Part shown: positions 1-7,325 of the stretch, piece after piece | Position numbering within the stretch: the first letter of the stretch is position 1 | How the letters are laid out: the number at the start of each line of letters is the position of its first letter | Source of the DNA: CAYOXX01 sp964408025 | Lineage (GTDB): Bacteria > Acidobacteriota > DATKUA01 | DNA length: 31,639 bases | Reading direction: 5' to 3' | NCBI GenBank assembly: GCA_964408025.1 | Contig: CAYOXX010000029.1 | Location: 1 to 31,639, forward strand | The notes under the pieces: model-generated | The model's database searches: none | What the model saw: the letters and a program-made list of their open reading frames with translations, nothing else | What the model was told of the DNA's origin: nothing | Position numbers and translations under genes: made by a program

Positions 1-60
1 GCAACAAAGAGATTCGGGACAATAGGCCGCCGGACGGCTGAATCTTGTGCAATATGCGGG

Positions 61-1362
61 CTAGCGGGCGCTGGCGATCCGGTCAGAATCGGAGACGGCG
101 TTGTGGGCGATGTCGCCGCGGTAGCGCGCGCCGTCGAAGCGGACGAGCTCGGCGGCCTGGTAGGCGTGGTAAATCGCCCTCGGCAGGCGATCGGCGACGG
201 CCGTGACGTTGAGGACGCGCCCGCCCGAGGTCAGCAGCCGCTCGCCCTCCAGCCGGGTGCCGGCGTGGAAGACGGTCACGCCCTCCACCTCGCCGGCCTC
301 ATCGAGGCCCTTGATCTCCATCCCCTTCTCGTAGGACTCCGGGTAGCCTTCGGCGGCGACCACCACCGTCACTGCGCTCCCCTCCGGCGGCATACCGCTT
401 ATGCCCCGCATCCCCCCTCTGGCGGCGGCGAGCAGGATCTCGAACAGATCGACCTGCATCAGCGGCAGCACCACCTGGGATTCCGGGTCGCCGAAGCGGC
501 AGTTGAACTCCAGCACCTGCGGACCCTCGTCGGTGAGGATGAGGCCGCAATAGAGGACGCCGCGGTAGGGCCGCCCCTCGTCGGCCATCGCTTCTATTGT
601 AGGCGAAACTACTGAAAGGAGAATCTGGCGGTAGAGCGCTACGTCGACGCTCACCGAGGGGGCGTAGGCACCCATGCCGCCGGTGTTCGGCCCCTCGTCG
701 CCGTCGAAGGCCTTCTTGTAGTCGCAGCTCGGCACCAGCGGCAGGAAGCGCTCGCCGTCGGAGATGACCATGAAGGAGACCTCCGTGCCGCTCAGGAACT
801 TCTCGACGACTACCCGCTCGCCGGCGGGCCCGAACTTCCTGTCCACCATCAGCGTCCGCGCCGCCTCCAGGGCCGCCTTCTTGTCTTTGGCTATCAGCAC
901 TCCCTTGCCGGCGGCCAGCCCGTCGGCCTTGAGCACTACCGGGAAGCCGAACTCGCTCGACTTGATGCTGGCCACGGCCTCGTTGTGGGAGGTGCAGACG
1001 CGGAACAGTGCTGTGGGTATGCCGTGGCGCTCCAGGAATAGCTTGGCGAAGACCTTCGAGCTCTCCAGCTGCGCCGCGTCGGCGCCGGGGCCGAAGATCG
1101 GCAGGTTCTGCCTGCGGAAGACATCTGCGATGCCGAGGCTGAGCGGTATTTCGGGCCCCACCACCGTCAGCTCGATTCCAATCTCCTCGGCGAAGCGGGC
1201 CAGCTCGACCGTGTTCTCCGGCGCTATCGGGACGCAGGTGGCCAGCGACGCGATGCCGCCGTTGCCCGGGGCGCAGAACACCTCGCTCACCTGCGGGCTC
1301 TGGCTTAGCTTCCAGACCAGCGAGTGCTCCCGCCCGCCTCCTCCGACGACGAGGACTTTCAT
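61..1362 (-). CDS. purD: Phosphoribosylamine-glycine ligase (GARS)
   Basis: PurD joins glycine to 5-phosphoribosylamine using ATP, the second step of cytosolic purine synthesis. The 433-residue product has the usual family length. It opens with the nucleotide-binding-like N domain (VLVVGGGGREHSL). An ATP-grasp domain follows, with KADGLAAGKGV, then the GPNTGGMGAY signature and the metal-binding stretch EFNCRFGDPESQ. The C-terminal domain is complete. I chose the ATG at 1362 because GAAGG lies 8 nt upstream. A TTG at 1377 would add five residues and overlaps the stop of the upstream cold-shock gene. The two genes therefore abut and probably form one transcript. Identification is secure; only the start is open. 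Confidence 0.97.
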   Translation of the reverse strand: MKVLVVGGGGREHSLVWKLSQSPQVSEVFCAPGNGGIASLATCVPIAPENTVELARFAEEIGIELTVVGPEIPLSLGIADVFRRQNLPIFGPGADAAQLESSKVFAKLFLERHGIPTALFRVCTSHNEAVASIKSSEFGFPVVLKADGLAAGKGVLIAKDKKAALEAARTLMVDRKFGPAGERVVVEKFLSGTEVSFMVISDGERFLPLVPSCDYKKAFDGDEGPNTGGMGAYAPSVSVDVALYRQILLSVVSPTIEAMADEGRPYRGVLYCGLILTDEGPQVLEFNCRFGDPESQVVLPLMQVDLFEILLAAARGGMRGISGMPPEGSAVTVVVAAEGYPESYEKGMEIKGLDEAGEVEGVTVFHAGTRLEGERLLTSGGRVLNVTAVADRLPRAIYHAYQAAELVRFDGARYRGDIAHNAVSDSDRIASAR

Positions 1363-1373
1363 GGCACCGGCCT

Positions 1374-1595
1374 TCAATTTGCCTTGCGAACCACCGCCGC
1401 CTGGTAGCCGCGAGCGGCCTCGAACGCCTCGAAGCGGACGCGCTCACCCTCGCGCAGGTTCCGGGCACCCGGCTCCGCGATCGCGGAGTGGTGCACGAAA
1501 ACCTCGGCCCCGCTCTCGGAGTCAACGATTACGCCGAAACCCTGCGCGTCGTTGAACCACTTCACCCGGCCGACGCTCCTCACCGTCTCACGCAC
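1374..1595 (-). CDS. Cold-shock domain protein (CspA family)
   Basis: This is a small single-stranded nucleic-acid-binding OB-fold protein of about 73 residues. Both RNA-binding motifs are visible: RNP1 as KWFNDAQGFGVIV and RNP2 as VFVHHSAI. The open frame extends back to 1664, but the extra residues do not look like the family. A candidate promoter at 1642-1671 would leave that far start outside the message. GTG codons at 1595 and 1583 are the plausible starts, and neither has a strong Shine-Dalgarno sequence. The stop overlaps the possible upstream start of purD, so the two are probably co-transcribed. Such proteins often act as RNA chaperones, but nothing here shows whether it is cold-induced. 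Confidence 0.85.
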   Translation of the reverse strand: MRETVRSVGRVKWFNDAQGFGVIVDSESGAEVFVHHSAIAEPGARNLREGERVRFEAFEAARGYQAAVVRKAN

Positions 1596-1641
1596 GGCGC
1601 ACCCAATATGTTTATTGATCGTTTTCTCTCTATAGGCACCT

Positions 1642-1671
1642 AGTATTGGACAGCCACGCAGCACCTGTCAA
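1642..1671 (-). promoter_or_regulatory. Candidate sigma-70 promoter for csp-purD
   Basis: Read on the minus strand, a perfect -35 (TTGACA, 1666-1671) is followed after 18 nt by AATACT (1642-1647), which matches four of six -10 bases. Transcription would start near 1635, about 40 nt before the chosen csp start. The call rests on motif spacing only. Confidence 0.45.
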
Positions 1672-1976
1672 GTGCATCTCGCCGGTGTTAAACGCGTACT
1701 TAAAGTTGGGTCTGGTATTGCATTGCGATATTCGGTCGCATCTCTAACGTGGAAAATTCATGTTTGACGCAATGTACTCCCTAGCTATTGTTTACGTAGC
1801 GATCAGAAAGTATGGAAGGCAGGATTAAGCTAAGATGTTGTTACATAAGGCCTGAGACAATTCTTATAATGCCTTACCCCCTGAGATTATTTTGAGTGCG
1901 ATAACCTTCACTGAACAGTTATGCCATGACCCGCTGCAGAAAACACTGACCCGAGCCCGTTAGCACTTGCATCGCC
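1672..1976. other. Intergenic region, no gene seen
   Basis: This AT-rich stretch of about 300 nt lies between the csp promoter and the end of the kelch gene. I found no open frame with protein-like features, no clear hairpin with a T tract and no RNA gene. It marks the switch from GC-rich to lower-GC sequence. Confidence 0.5.
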
Positions 1977-3383
1977 TCAGTATCGAAGATCGAACTCCAC
2001 GACAAAACCAATAATGACGTTTACCGGACGGCCATTGTAGATGGCAGGTCGGAAACGCCACTGGGATACAGCATCGACGGCCTTATCGGCGAAGCCATAG
2101 CCACTAGGCGACTCATCTAACACGCTGAAAAACACTACTTCACCCCGCGTGTTGACTATCGCCTGCAGTATCACCAAGCTTTCTGACCGGCGGGCCCTTC
2201 GCGCCCTATCCGGGTAATCAGGCTCCACCCTGTAGATCAACTCCGGCAACGTTACACCCTCTTCGTCGGCTCTCATTATTGGGCCATCGAGTGCTGGGAT
2301 TTCGATTCCAGCTAAGTACTCCCAGGTGTCGTTTAAATACTGACCGCCTTCTTGGAAATTGTATCCGCCAAAAAGGACTACAAAGCCGCGTGTGCTGTCA
2401 TAGGCCATCGCGTGGCTGTTCCGCGCCGAAGGTCCTTCGAGGCTTACCTGCCTCCAGCTTTCGCCATCCCATTCCCATGAGTCGCTCAGGAGTTGACTCC
2501 CTAACTGGTTATCTCTGTAATAACCGCCAAACATAACCACAACACTACGTTCACTGTCGTAGGCCATAGCGTGTCTGCATCGCGACTGAGGGATTTGCTC
2601 CGATGAACTGACCTGGTCCCAACTGCTGCCGTCCCATTCCCAGGTGTCGTTCAGATAATGCCATTGGTTGCTTTCGCGATATGCGCCTCCGAACAGGACT
2701 ACCACGCCGCGAGCGCTGTCGTAGGCCATCGCATGCCCAAGACGCGCAGGCGGTCCCGAGGTGCCAACAAGGCGCCAATTCGACTCGCCGTCATACTCTC
2801 AGGTATCGTTAAGATATTTGTTGCCTTCGCCGCTTTGCCAGGAAAGGCCGCCGAACAGAACAACAACTCTGCGAGCACTGTCATATGCCATCGCATGACC
2901 CTCGCGCCCCGGTGGTTCGACAGTCCTTATCTGAGTCCAACTGCTTCCGTCCCATTCCCAGGTGTCGTTCAGATGTTGGCGGGAAGGATCGTCGGTGTTG
3001 AAATTACCACCGAACAGGACCACCTTACCGCGAGCGCTGTCGTAGGCCATAGAGTGTGAATGTCGAGGAGACGGGCCGGAGGTTGCAGCACACCGCCAAT
3101 TAATACCGTCCCATTCCCAAGTGTCGCCAAAATGGCCGGAACTGCCCTCGCCTCCGAATACAACTCTCATCCCGCGCCCGCTGTCGTAGACCATCGCGTG
3201 GCCCGATCGCTCTGACGGCCCTGTTGCGCTCACCTGCCACCAAAAGGTCTGTGTTCGCTCCTCACTTGTCTCATCCGCCTCCTGTGCTCTTATTGGCAGC
3301 AGAAACGTACCTGCCAGCACCAGTAGAAACGCAAGCGTTAAGAAACCAACGACCCTAAAGTGCCGAAGTATCTGGATATTCAC
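1977..3383 (-). pseudogene. Secreted six-blade kelch protein with TonB C-terminal domain, interrupted by in-frame UGA
   Basis: The frame is open from a GTG at 3383 (GGAG 8 nt upstream) to 1977, except for one TGA at 2799-2801. A signal peptide (residues 1 to about 34, hydrophobic core FLTLAFLLVLAGTFLL) precedes six repeats of about 55-60 residues. Each repeat carries variants of GHAMAYDSARGVVVLFGG and LNDTWEWDG, typical of kelch beta-propeller blades. After the sixth blade the last 90 or so residues (from VEPDYPDRAR through WRFRPAIYNG) look like a TonB/energy-transducer C-terminal domain. The UGA stands exactly where the other blades have Trp (NDT-stop-EYDG against NDTWEWDG). A single TGG-to-TGA change therefore explains it. 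As written, translation gives a three-blade product of 194 residues. Elsewhere in the window TGA is used as a normal stop. It is probably a secreted or periplasmic protein of unknown role. A sequencing error is possible. Confidence 0.75.
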
Positions 3384-3408
3384 GGCATTTCTCCCTTGTT
3401 ATTTTAGG
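3294..3408 (-). repeat. Leader-module duplication, copy 1
   Basis: On the minus strand this stretch covers the ribosome-binding region and the signal-peptide codons of the kelch gene. It closely resembles 4197-4316 at the DNA level. The shared features include the AAATG-YC-RTG start context and the protein stretch HFRVVGF-TLA-LLVLAGTFLLP. Similarity stops where the mature proteins begin. Confidence 0.7.
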
Positions 3409-3475
3409 TATGATTATCAGCATTTCTACACAGGCGGCTTACTTCGCCAGCGCGCGGCCCTGGCCGATGGGAACA

Positions 3476-4291
3476 CTACTCGTCATCCCGGACACAACGG
3501 AAACCGACGCCGCCGTACCTGATGCCTGGCGAGAGCCCACCACGGTAGGATACTCGCAGGTGCATCGGGACATCGTACCAGGACCCACCACGCAAAACAC
3601 GGCCGCTACCCGACGACGGGCCACTTGGATTAACTTGGGCTGAGCTTCTATATCTCCCATACCTATCAGAACACCATTCATAAACATTCCCTAACATGTC
3701 ATACAGCCCCCAGTCATTGGGCTGTTTTCGACCCACTTCGTGAGTTTGGCTGCCGCTATTCTCATGATACCAGGCATAGCGTCCATCCATGTTGTTGCCC
3801 CAGTAGTATTTCGTCGAAGTTCCCGCACGGCAGGCATACTCCCACTCTGCCTCAGTAGGCAGGCGCACACCAGCCCACTCACAATAGGCCACGGCATCAT
3901 GCCAGGTAACATTCACTATCGGGTGGTCAAGATTTCTCCAGTCGGGATTGAAGTCCGGCGCACTTGGCATGGGATGGTCGGTGGCGTCGCAGAATTGCCT
4001 GTAGGCGCGTATTGTGACCTCAGTGCGGCTCATCCAGAATCCCCGCGTGATGGTTACGAGATGGTGCGGACTCTCGTCGTCATCGCACTCGCCATCACCG
4101 GGCACGCAGCCCATCTGGAAATTGCCGGGCGGAATGTAGACGTACTCCAGGCCGGCCCTGTCAGACCAGACCTGCTCTCCGGTCGTCTCCTGCGCCTTCG
4201 TGGGTAGCAGGAACGTTCCTGCCAGCACCAAGAGAAGCGCAAGCGTTACAAAACCAACAACCCTAAAATGCTTGAGTTTACGTAGGCCCAT
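3476..4291 (-). CDS. Secreted formylglycine-generating-enzyme (SUMF1)-like protein
   Basis: This is a 271-residue protein with a signal peptide (core GFVTLALLLVLAGTFLLP, then KAQE) and one FGE-sulfatase/C-type-lectin-like domain. Diagnostic stretches are YIPPGNFQMG, VNVTWHDAVAYCEWAG, RLPTEAEWEYACRAG, MLGNVYEWCSDRY, RVLRGGSWYD and GVGFRCV. The start at 4291 has GAGGAG 7 nt upstream. The frame runs open to 4393 but the extra residues are not protein-like. I do not see the paired active-site cysteines of true sulfatase-activating FGE. It is therefore more likely a non-catalytic secreted or binding family member than a sulfatase maturase. No sulfatase gene lies nearby. It shares leader and 5' sequence with the kelch gene downstream. 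Confidence 0.88.
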   Translation of the reverse strand: MGLRKLKHFRVVGFVTLALLLVLAGTFLLPTKAQETTGEQVWSDRAGLEYVYIPPGNFQMGCVPGDGECDDDESPHHLVTITRGFWMSRTEVTIRAYRQFCDATDHPMPSAPDFNPDWRNLDHPIVNVTWHDAVAYCEWAGVRLPTEAEWEYACRAGTSTKYYWGNNMDGRYAWYHENSGSQTHEVGRKQPNDWGLYDMLGNVYEWCSDRYGRYRSSAQVNPSGPSSGSGRVLRGGSWYDVPMHLRVSYRGGLSPGIRYGGVGFRCVRDDE

Positions 4292-4316
4292 GACATTTCT
4301 CCTCTCATTATTTAAA
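4197..4316 (-). repeat. Leader-module duplication, copy 2
   Basis: This is the partner of 3294-3408. It covers the upstream region, Shine-Dalgarno sequence and signal-peptide codons of the SUMF1-like gene. The similarity includes third codon positions and non-coding bases, so a fairly recent DNA duplication or conversion explains it better than protein constraint. Confidence 0.7.
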
Positions 4317-4402
4317 GTCAGATAATTTTCATTTGAGTAAACCTGCATTTGCGAAAAAGTACCTCTCTGACTCGTTCGTGAGCATGAGTGCACCTAAATA
4401 AG

Positions 4403-4906
4403 CTACCCACCACAAAAGAGGGTATTATATCCTGCCCATGAGAATAAGATAAGCCCAGCAAAGAAAGCAGCAAAGGCAACGTAGTAGAGAAAATTAGCAA
4501 AAGCAACTATTGCGTTGTTTCTTCTTGTGCCAGGACATATTGGGGCGTCATCATCTTTTGTGGCAGTATTTACTCTGCTAACATATTTGAACAGTCCTTT
4601 ATAGCCAATAGTATTAAGCTGGTGTCCAATGATTGTGAAGATAATATTGGCAGCGAATAATAGCCACGATAAAGCTATTAAGCTCTTTGTCTGTTGTTGT
4701 ATGGTTGTAGTTATAATAAGGGTAAAGGAAATTCCGATGGCACCAGCAGATAATGCCACTAGAAGCTTGTCGCGAGCGCTGTGGTAATACAGGAAGCGTC
4801 GTTCGTGGCTGTCTATCTCGCTTTGGGCAAGCCTCTGATATGTATCCTCTGCTCTGTCAGAAGCTTTTTGTAGTCTTTCTAGAGCTTCTTGTTGGGTCTC
4901 CCGCAT
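4403..4906 (-). CDS. Small membrane protein of unknown function
   Basis: I do not recognise a family for this 167-residue protein. Residues 1-45 are charged and helical (a likely short coiled coil starting MRETQQEALERLQKA). Three hydrophobic segments follow at roughly 48-69, 74-96 and 129-158, with a polar loop containing DDDAPICPGTRR between the second and third. The ATG at 4906 has GGGAG 8 nt upstream, and the codon pattern is consistent with a real gene. The gene is distinctly AT-richer than the surrounding GC-rich genes, as if acquired. It ends about 110 nt before the SUMF1-like gene on the same strand, so co-transcription is possible but unproven. Confidence 0.7.
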   Translation of the reverse strand: MRETQQEALERLQKASDRAEDTYQRLAQSEIDSHERRFLYYHSARDKLLVALSAGAIGISFTLIITTTIQQQTKSLIALSWLLFAANIIFTIIGHQLNTIGYKGLFKYVSRVNTATKDDDAPICPGTRRNNAIVAFANFLYYVAFAAFFAGLILFSWAGYNTLFCGG

Positions 4907-5244
4907 AGTCCATACTCCCTTTCGGAAATGACAGCAAAAGAATACATAACTCCTGCGAGAGGCAAAACCGGAAACTTAATATCCGGCAGCCTTCCGGTCC
5001 GAATGTTCCCTTGCGGTCGGGAACGTTTCGCCCCGCAGTTTTTCCATCCTATCAAGTACTTTAGTGAACACTCTATCTCCAATTGCGGAGGCTGTTTCCC
5101 CCGACGCCGTTCCTGACATTTCTTCACTCGAATTCACCAACCAAGCAGGCGGGATCTGGGAAAAGTAGGTGACTGTCTGTATTTACCCCTGCTATCCTGT
5201 GGCCTCTTTTGGGAAGGACGGCGGAAGGAGAGGAAGCGCGAGCA
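4907..5244. other. Intergenic region before glyS
   Basis: This is a divergent intergenic region. It contains a 6-bp inverted repeat (GTTCCC at 5005-5010, GGGAAC at 5019-5024) with no T tract, and a candidate glyS promoter near its right end. No T-box antiterminator sequence was found, and no convincing small gene. Confidence 0.5.
5169..5198 (+). promoter_or_regulatory. Candidate promoter for glyS-bsh operon
   Basis: GTGACT (5169-5174) and TATCCT (5193-5198) are separated by 18 nt. A TGC just before the -10 gives an extended -10. Each hexamer matches consensus at four of six bases. The site is about 40 nt upstream of the chosen glyS start. Confidence 0.4.
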
Positions 5245-6540
5245 GTGGCGATCTCCCTGAACGACCTGGTGGCGCTGTGCAAGCGGCGGGGGTTCGTCTA
5301 CCAGAGCTCCGAGATCTACGACGGCATCAACGGCTTCTGGGACTACGGCCCCCTGGGCGTCGAGCTGAAGAACAACGTCCGCCGGCATTGGTGGAACACC
5401 ATCGTGCGCTCCCGCGAGGACGTGGTCGGCATGGACTCGACGATCATCATGCACCCGCGCATCTGGGAGGCCTCGGGCCACACCGAGGGCTTCACCGACC
5501 CGATGGTCGACTGCCGCGAGTGCCGGCGCCGCTTCCGCGCCGACACGCTCGAGGGCGATAAGTGCCCCGAGTGCGGCGGCGAGCTGACCGAGGCGCGGCT
5601 GTTCAACCTGATGTTCAAGACCTTCGTCGGCGCCGCCGAGGACAGCAGCTCGGTTGCCTGGCTGCGCCCCGAGACGGCGCAGTCGATCTTCGCCCAGTTC
5701 AAGAACGTCACCAGCTCCAGCCGCGTCAAGCTCCCCTTCGGCATCGCGCAGATCGGCAAGAGCTTCCGCAACGAGATCAACCCGCGCAACTTCACCTTCC
5801 GCTCGCGCGAGTTCGAGCAGATGGAGCTGGAGTACTTCGTGCGCCCCGAGGAGGCCGCCGAGTGGTACGAGTACTGGCGCGACGCCCGCCTGCAGTGGTA
5901 CCTCGACATCGGCGTCGGGCGCGAGCGCCTGCGGCTGCGCGACCACACCGAGGACGAGCTGGCCCACTACGCCAAGCGCTGCGTCGACATCGAGTACGAG
6001 TTCCCCTTCGGCTGGAGCGAGCTGGAGGGCGTGGCCGACCGCGGCACCTTCGACCTCGACCGGCACATCGAGTACAGCGGCAAGGACCTCAGCCTCTTCG
6101 ACGAGGAGCGCAAGGAGAAGGTGGTGCCGGCAGTGATAGAGAGCTCCGGCGGCCTGGACCGCACGGTGTTGACGCTGCTGGCTGACGCCTACGAGGTCGA
6201 AAAGCTGCCCGACGGCAGCGAGCGCAACCTGCTGCGCTTCCACCCCGCGGTGGCGCCGGTGCAGGTGGCCGTCTTCCCGCTGGTCAAGAAGCTGCGCGAG
6301 CCGGCCATCAAGATCGAGGCCGACCTGCGCCGCTGGCGCTTCGCCGCATTCTACGACGAGAAGGGGGCGATCGGGCGCCGCTACCGCCGCCAGGACGAGG
6401 CCGGCACGCCCTGCTGCGTCACCGTAGACTTCGAGACCCTCGAGGACGACGCCGTCACCGTGCGCGACCGCGACTCGATGGACCAGGATCGCATCGCCAT
6501 CGACCAACTGCGCAGCTACCTCGAGGAGCACCTGTTCTGA
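5245..6540 (+). CDS. glyS: Glycyl-tRNA synthetase, single-subunit (alpha2) type
   Basis: This cytosolic class II enzyme charges tRNA-Gly. The 431-residue product begins AISLNDLVALCKRRGFVYQSS. It has the GFWDYGPLG motif, a zinc-ribbon-like insertion with two CxxC pairs (CREC and CPEC), motif 2 around GKSFRNEINPRNFTFRSREF, motif 3 around ESSGGLDRTVLTLL, and an anticodon-binding domain at the C terminus. I prefer the GTG at 5245, preceded by GAGAGGAAG. A TTG at 5209 would add 12 residues that do not fit the family. The next gene starts 14 nt after the stop, so this is probably the first gene of the operon leading into bacillithiol synthesis. Confidence 0.96.
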   Translation: MAISLNDLVALCKRRGFVYQSSEIYDGINGFWDYGPLGVELKNNVRRHWWNTIVRSREDVVGMDSTIIMHPRIWEASGHTEGFTDPMVDCRECRRRFRADTLEGDKCPECGGELTEARLFNLMFKTFVGAAEDSSSVAWLRPETAQSIFAQFKNVTSSSRVKLPFGIAQIGKSFRNEINPRNFTFRSREFEQMELEYFVRPEEAAEWYEYWRDARLQWYLDIGVGRERLRLRDHTEDELAHYAKRCVDIEYEFPFGWSELEGVADRGTFDLDRHIEYSGKDLSLFDEERKEKVVPAVIESSGGLDRTVLTLLADAYEVEKLPDGSERNLLRFHPAVAPVQVAVFPLVKKLREPAIKIEADLRRWRFAAFYDEKGAIGRRYRRQDEAGTPCCVTVDFETLEDDAVTVRDRDSMDQDRIAIDQLRSYLEEHLF

Positions 6541-6554
6541 GGTCTGATCCTTCC

Positions 6555-7325
6555 GTGTCCGGGAATAACGACGACGAGGCGGCCTGGTACCGCAACTGGT
6601 TCGGCCGCGAGTACCTCGATCTCTACCCGCACCGCAACCGCGAGGAGGCCGCTGCCGACATCGACGGCGTCGAAAAGCTCCTGCCCCTGTCCGGGTGCCA
6701 GCCGATCCTCGATCTGGCCTGCGGCGGCGGTCGCCACGCGCTCGAGCTGGCCCGCCGCGGCTACCGCGTAGTCGGCCTCGACCTGAGCGAAGAGCTGCTA
6801 GACGTGGCCCGCGAAAACGCCCGCCGTGAGGGGCTCTCGGTGCTGTTCGTGCGCGGCGACAACCGCGCCCTACCCTTCGCCTCCGCCTTCGGCGCGGTGC
6901 TGAACTTCTTCACCAGCTTCGGCTACTTCGACAGCGACGAGGAGAACGCCTCGGTGCTGCGAAACATCCGCCGCGCGCTGCGGCCCGGCGGATGGTTTAT
7001 AATCGACTATCTCAACAAGGACCTGGTCCTGCGAGACCTGGTGGCGGAGGACCGCACGGTGGAAGGCCGCAAGGAGGTCACGCAGCGCCGCCGCTACGAT
7101 CCTCGCGGGGGCCGGATCGAGAAGACGATTTTCGTGCGCGACGGCGACGTGGAGAGGAGCTACCGCGAGTCGGTCCGCCTCTATGGTCGCGACGAACTCC
7201 TCGCCATGGCCTCCGCGGCGGGGCTCGAGGTCGAGCGAGTTCTCGGAGCGCTCGACGGGCGGGCATTCGACGCCCACGCCCCCAGGATGGTCGTCACGGG
7301 AGTCAGACCCGACAATGCATATTGA
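6555..7325 (+). CDS. SAM-dependent methyltransferase, class I, linked to bacillithiol genes
   Basis: This is a 256-residue Rossmann-type methyltransferase. The SAM-binding glycine motif is ILDLACGGGRHALEL, followed by an acidic end of strand beta-2 in VVGLDLSEE and a post-motif region ALRPGGWFIIDYL. The GTG start at 6555 has GAGG about 11 nt upstream. Its last codons overlap the start of bshC by 11 nt, so the two are translationally coupled. The substrate cannot be read from the sequence. Green sulfur bacteria make N-methyl-bacillithiol with a SAM methyltransferase named NmbA. The tight coupling to bshC makes an equivalent role the leading guess here. It could also be a generic small-molecule methyltransferase. 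Confidence 0.9.
   Translation: MSGNNDDEAAWYRNWFGREYLDLYPHRNREEAAADIDGVEKLLPLSGCQPILDLACGGGRHALELARRGYRVVGLDLSEELLDVARENARREGLSVLFVRGDNRALPFASAFGAVLNFFTSFGYFDSDEENASVLRNIRRALRPGGWFIIDYLNKDLVLRDLVAEDRTVEGRKEVTQRRRYDPRGGRIEKTIFVRDGDVERSYRESVRLYGRDELLAMASAAGLEVERVLGALDGRAFDAHAPRMVVTGVRPDNAY

Noticed and set aside
103..615. Long plus-strand frame opposite purD
   Set aside because: It is the shadow of purD in GC-rich sequence. Its composition is Arg/Ala/Gly/His-rich without domains, and the minus-strand gene is unambiguous.
1977..2729. Separate kelch/TonB gene starting at 2729
   Set aside because: The ATG at 2729 lies in the middle of a blade with no ribosome-binding site. Frame and repeat phase continue from upstream, so it is the second half of one broken gene.
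2551..2778. Small minus-strand frame inside the kelch gene
   Set aside because: It is out of frame with the kelch repeats and is explained as a shadow.
3476..4291. Functional sulfatase-activating FGE
   Set aside because: The paired active-site cysteines are not seen, and no sulfatase is encoded nearby.
5005..5024. GTTCCC/GGGAAC hairpin before glyS as a terminator or T-box part
   Set aside because: There is no T tract on either strand and no T-box consensus sequence nearby.
5134..6531. 465-residue minus-strand frame opposite glyS
   Set aside because: It covers almost exactly the glyS gene and is rich in Leu, Val, Ala and Asp without motifs, as expected of an antisense shadow.
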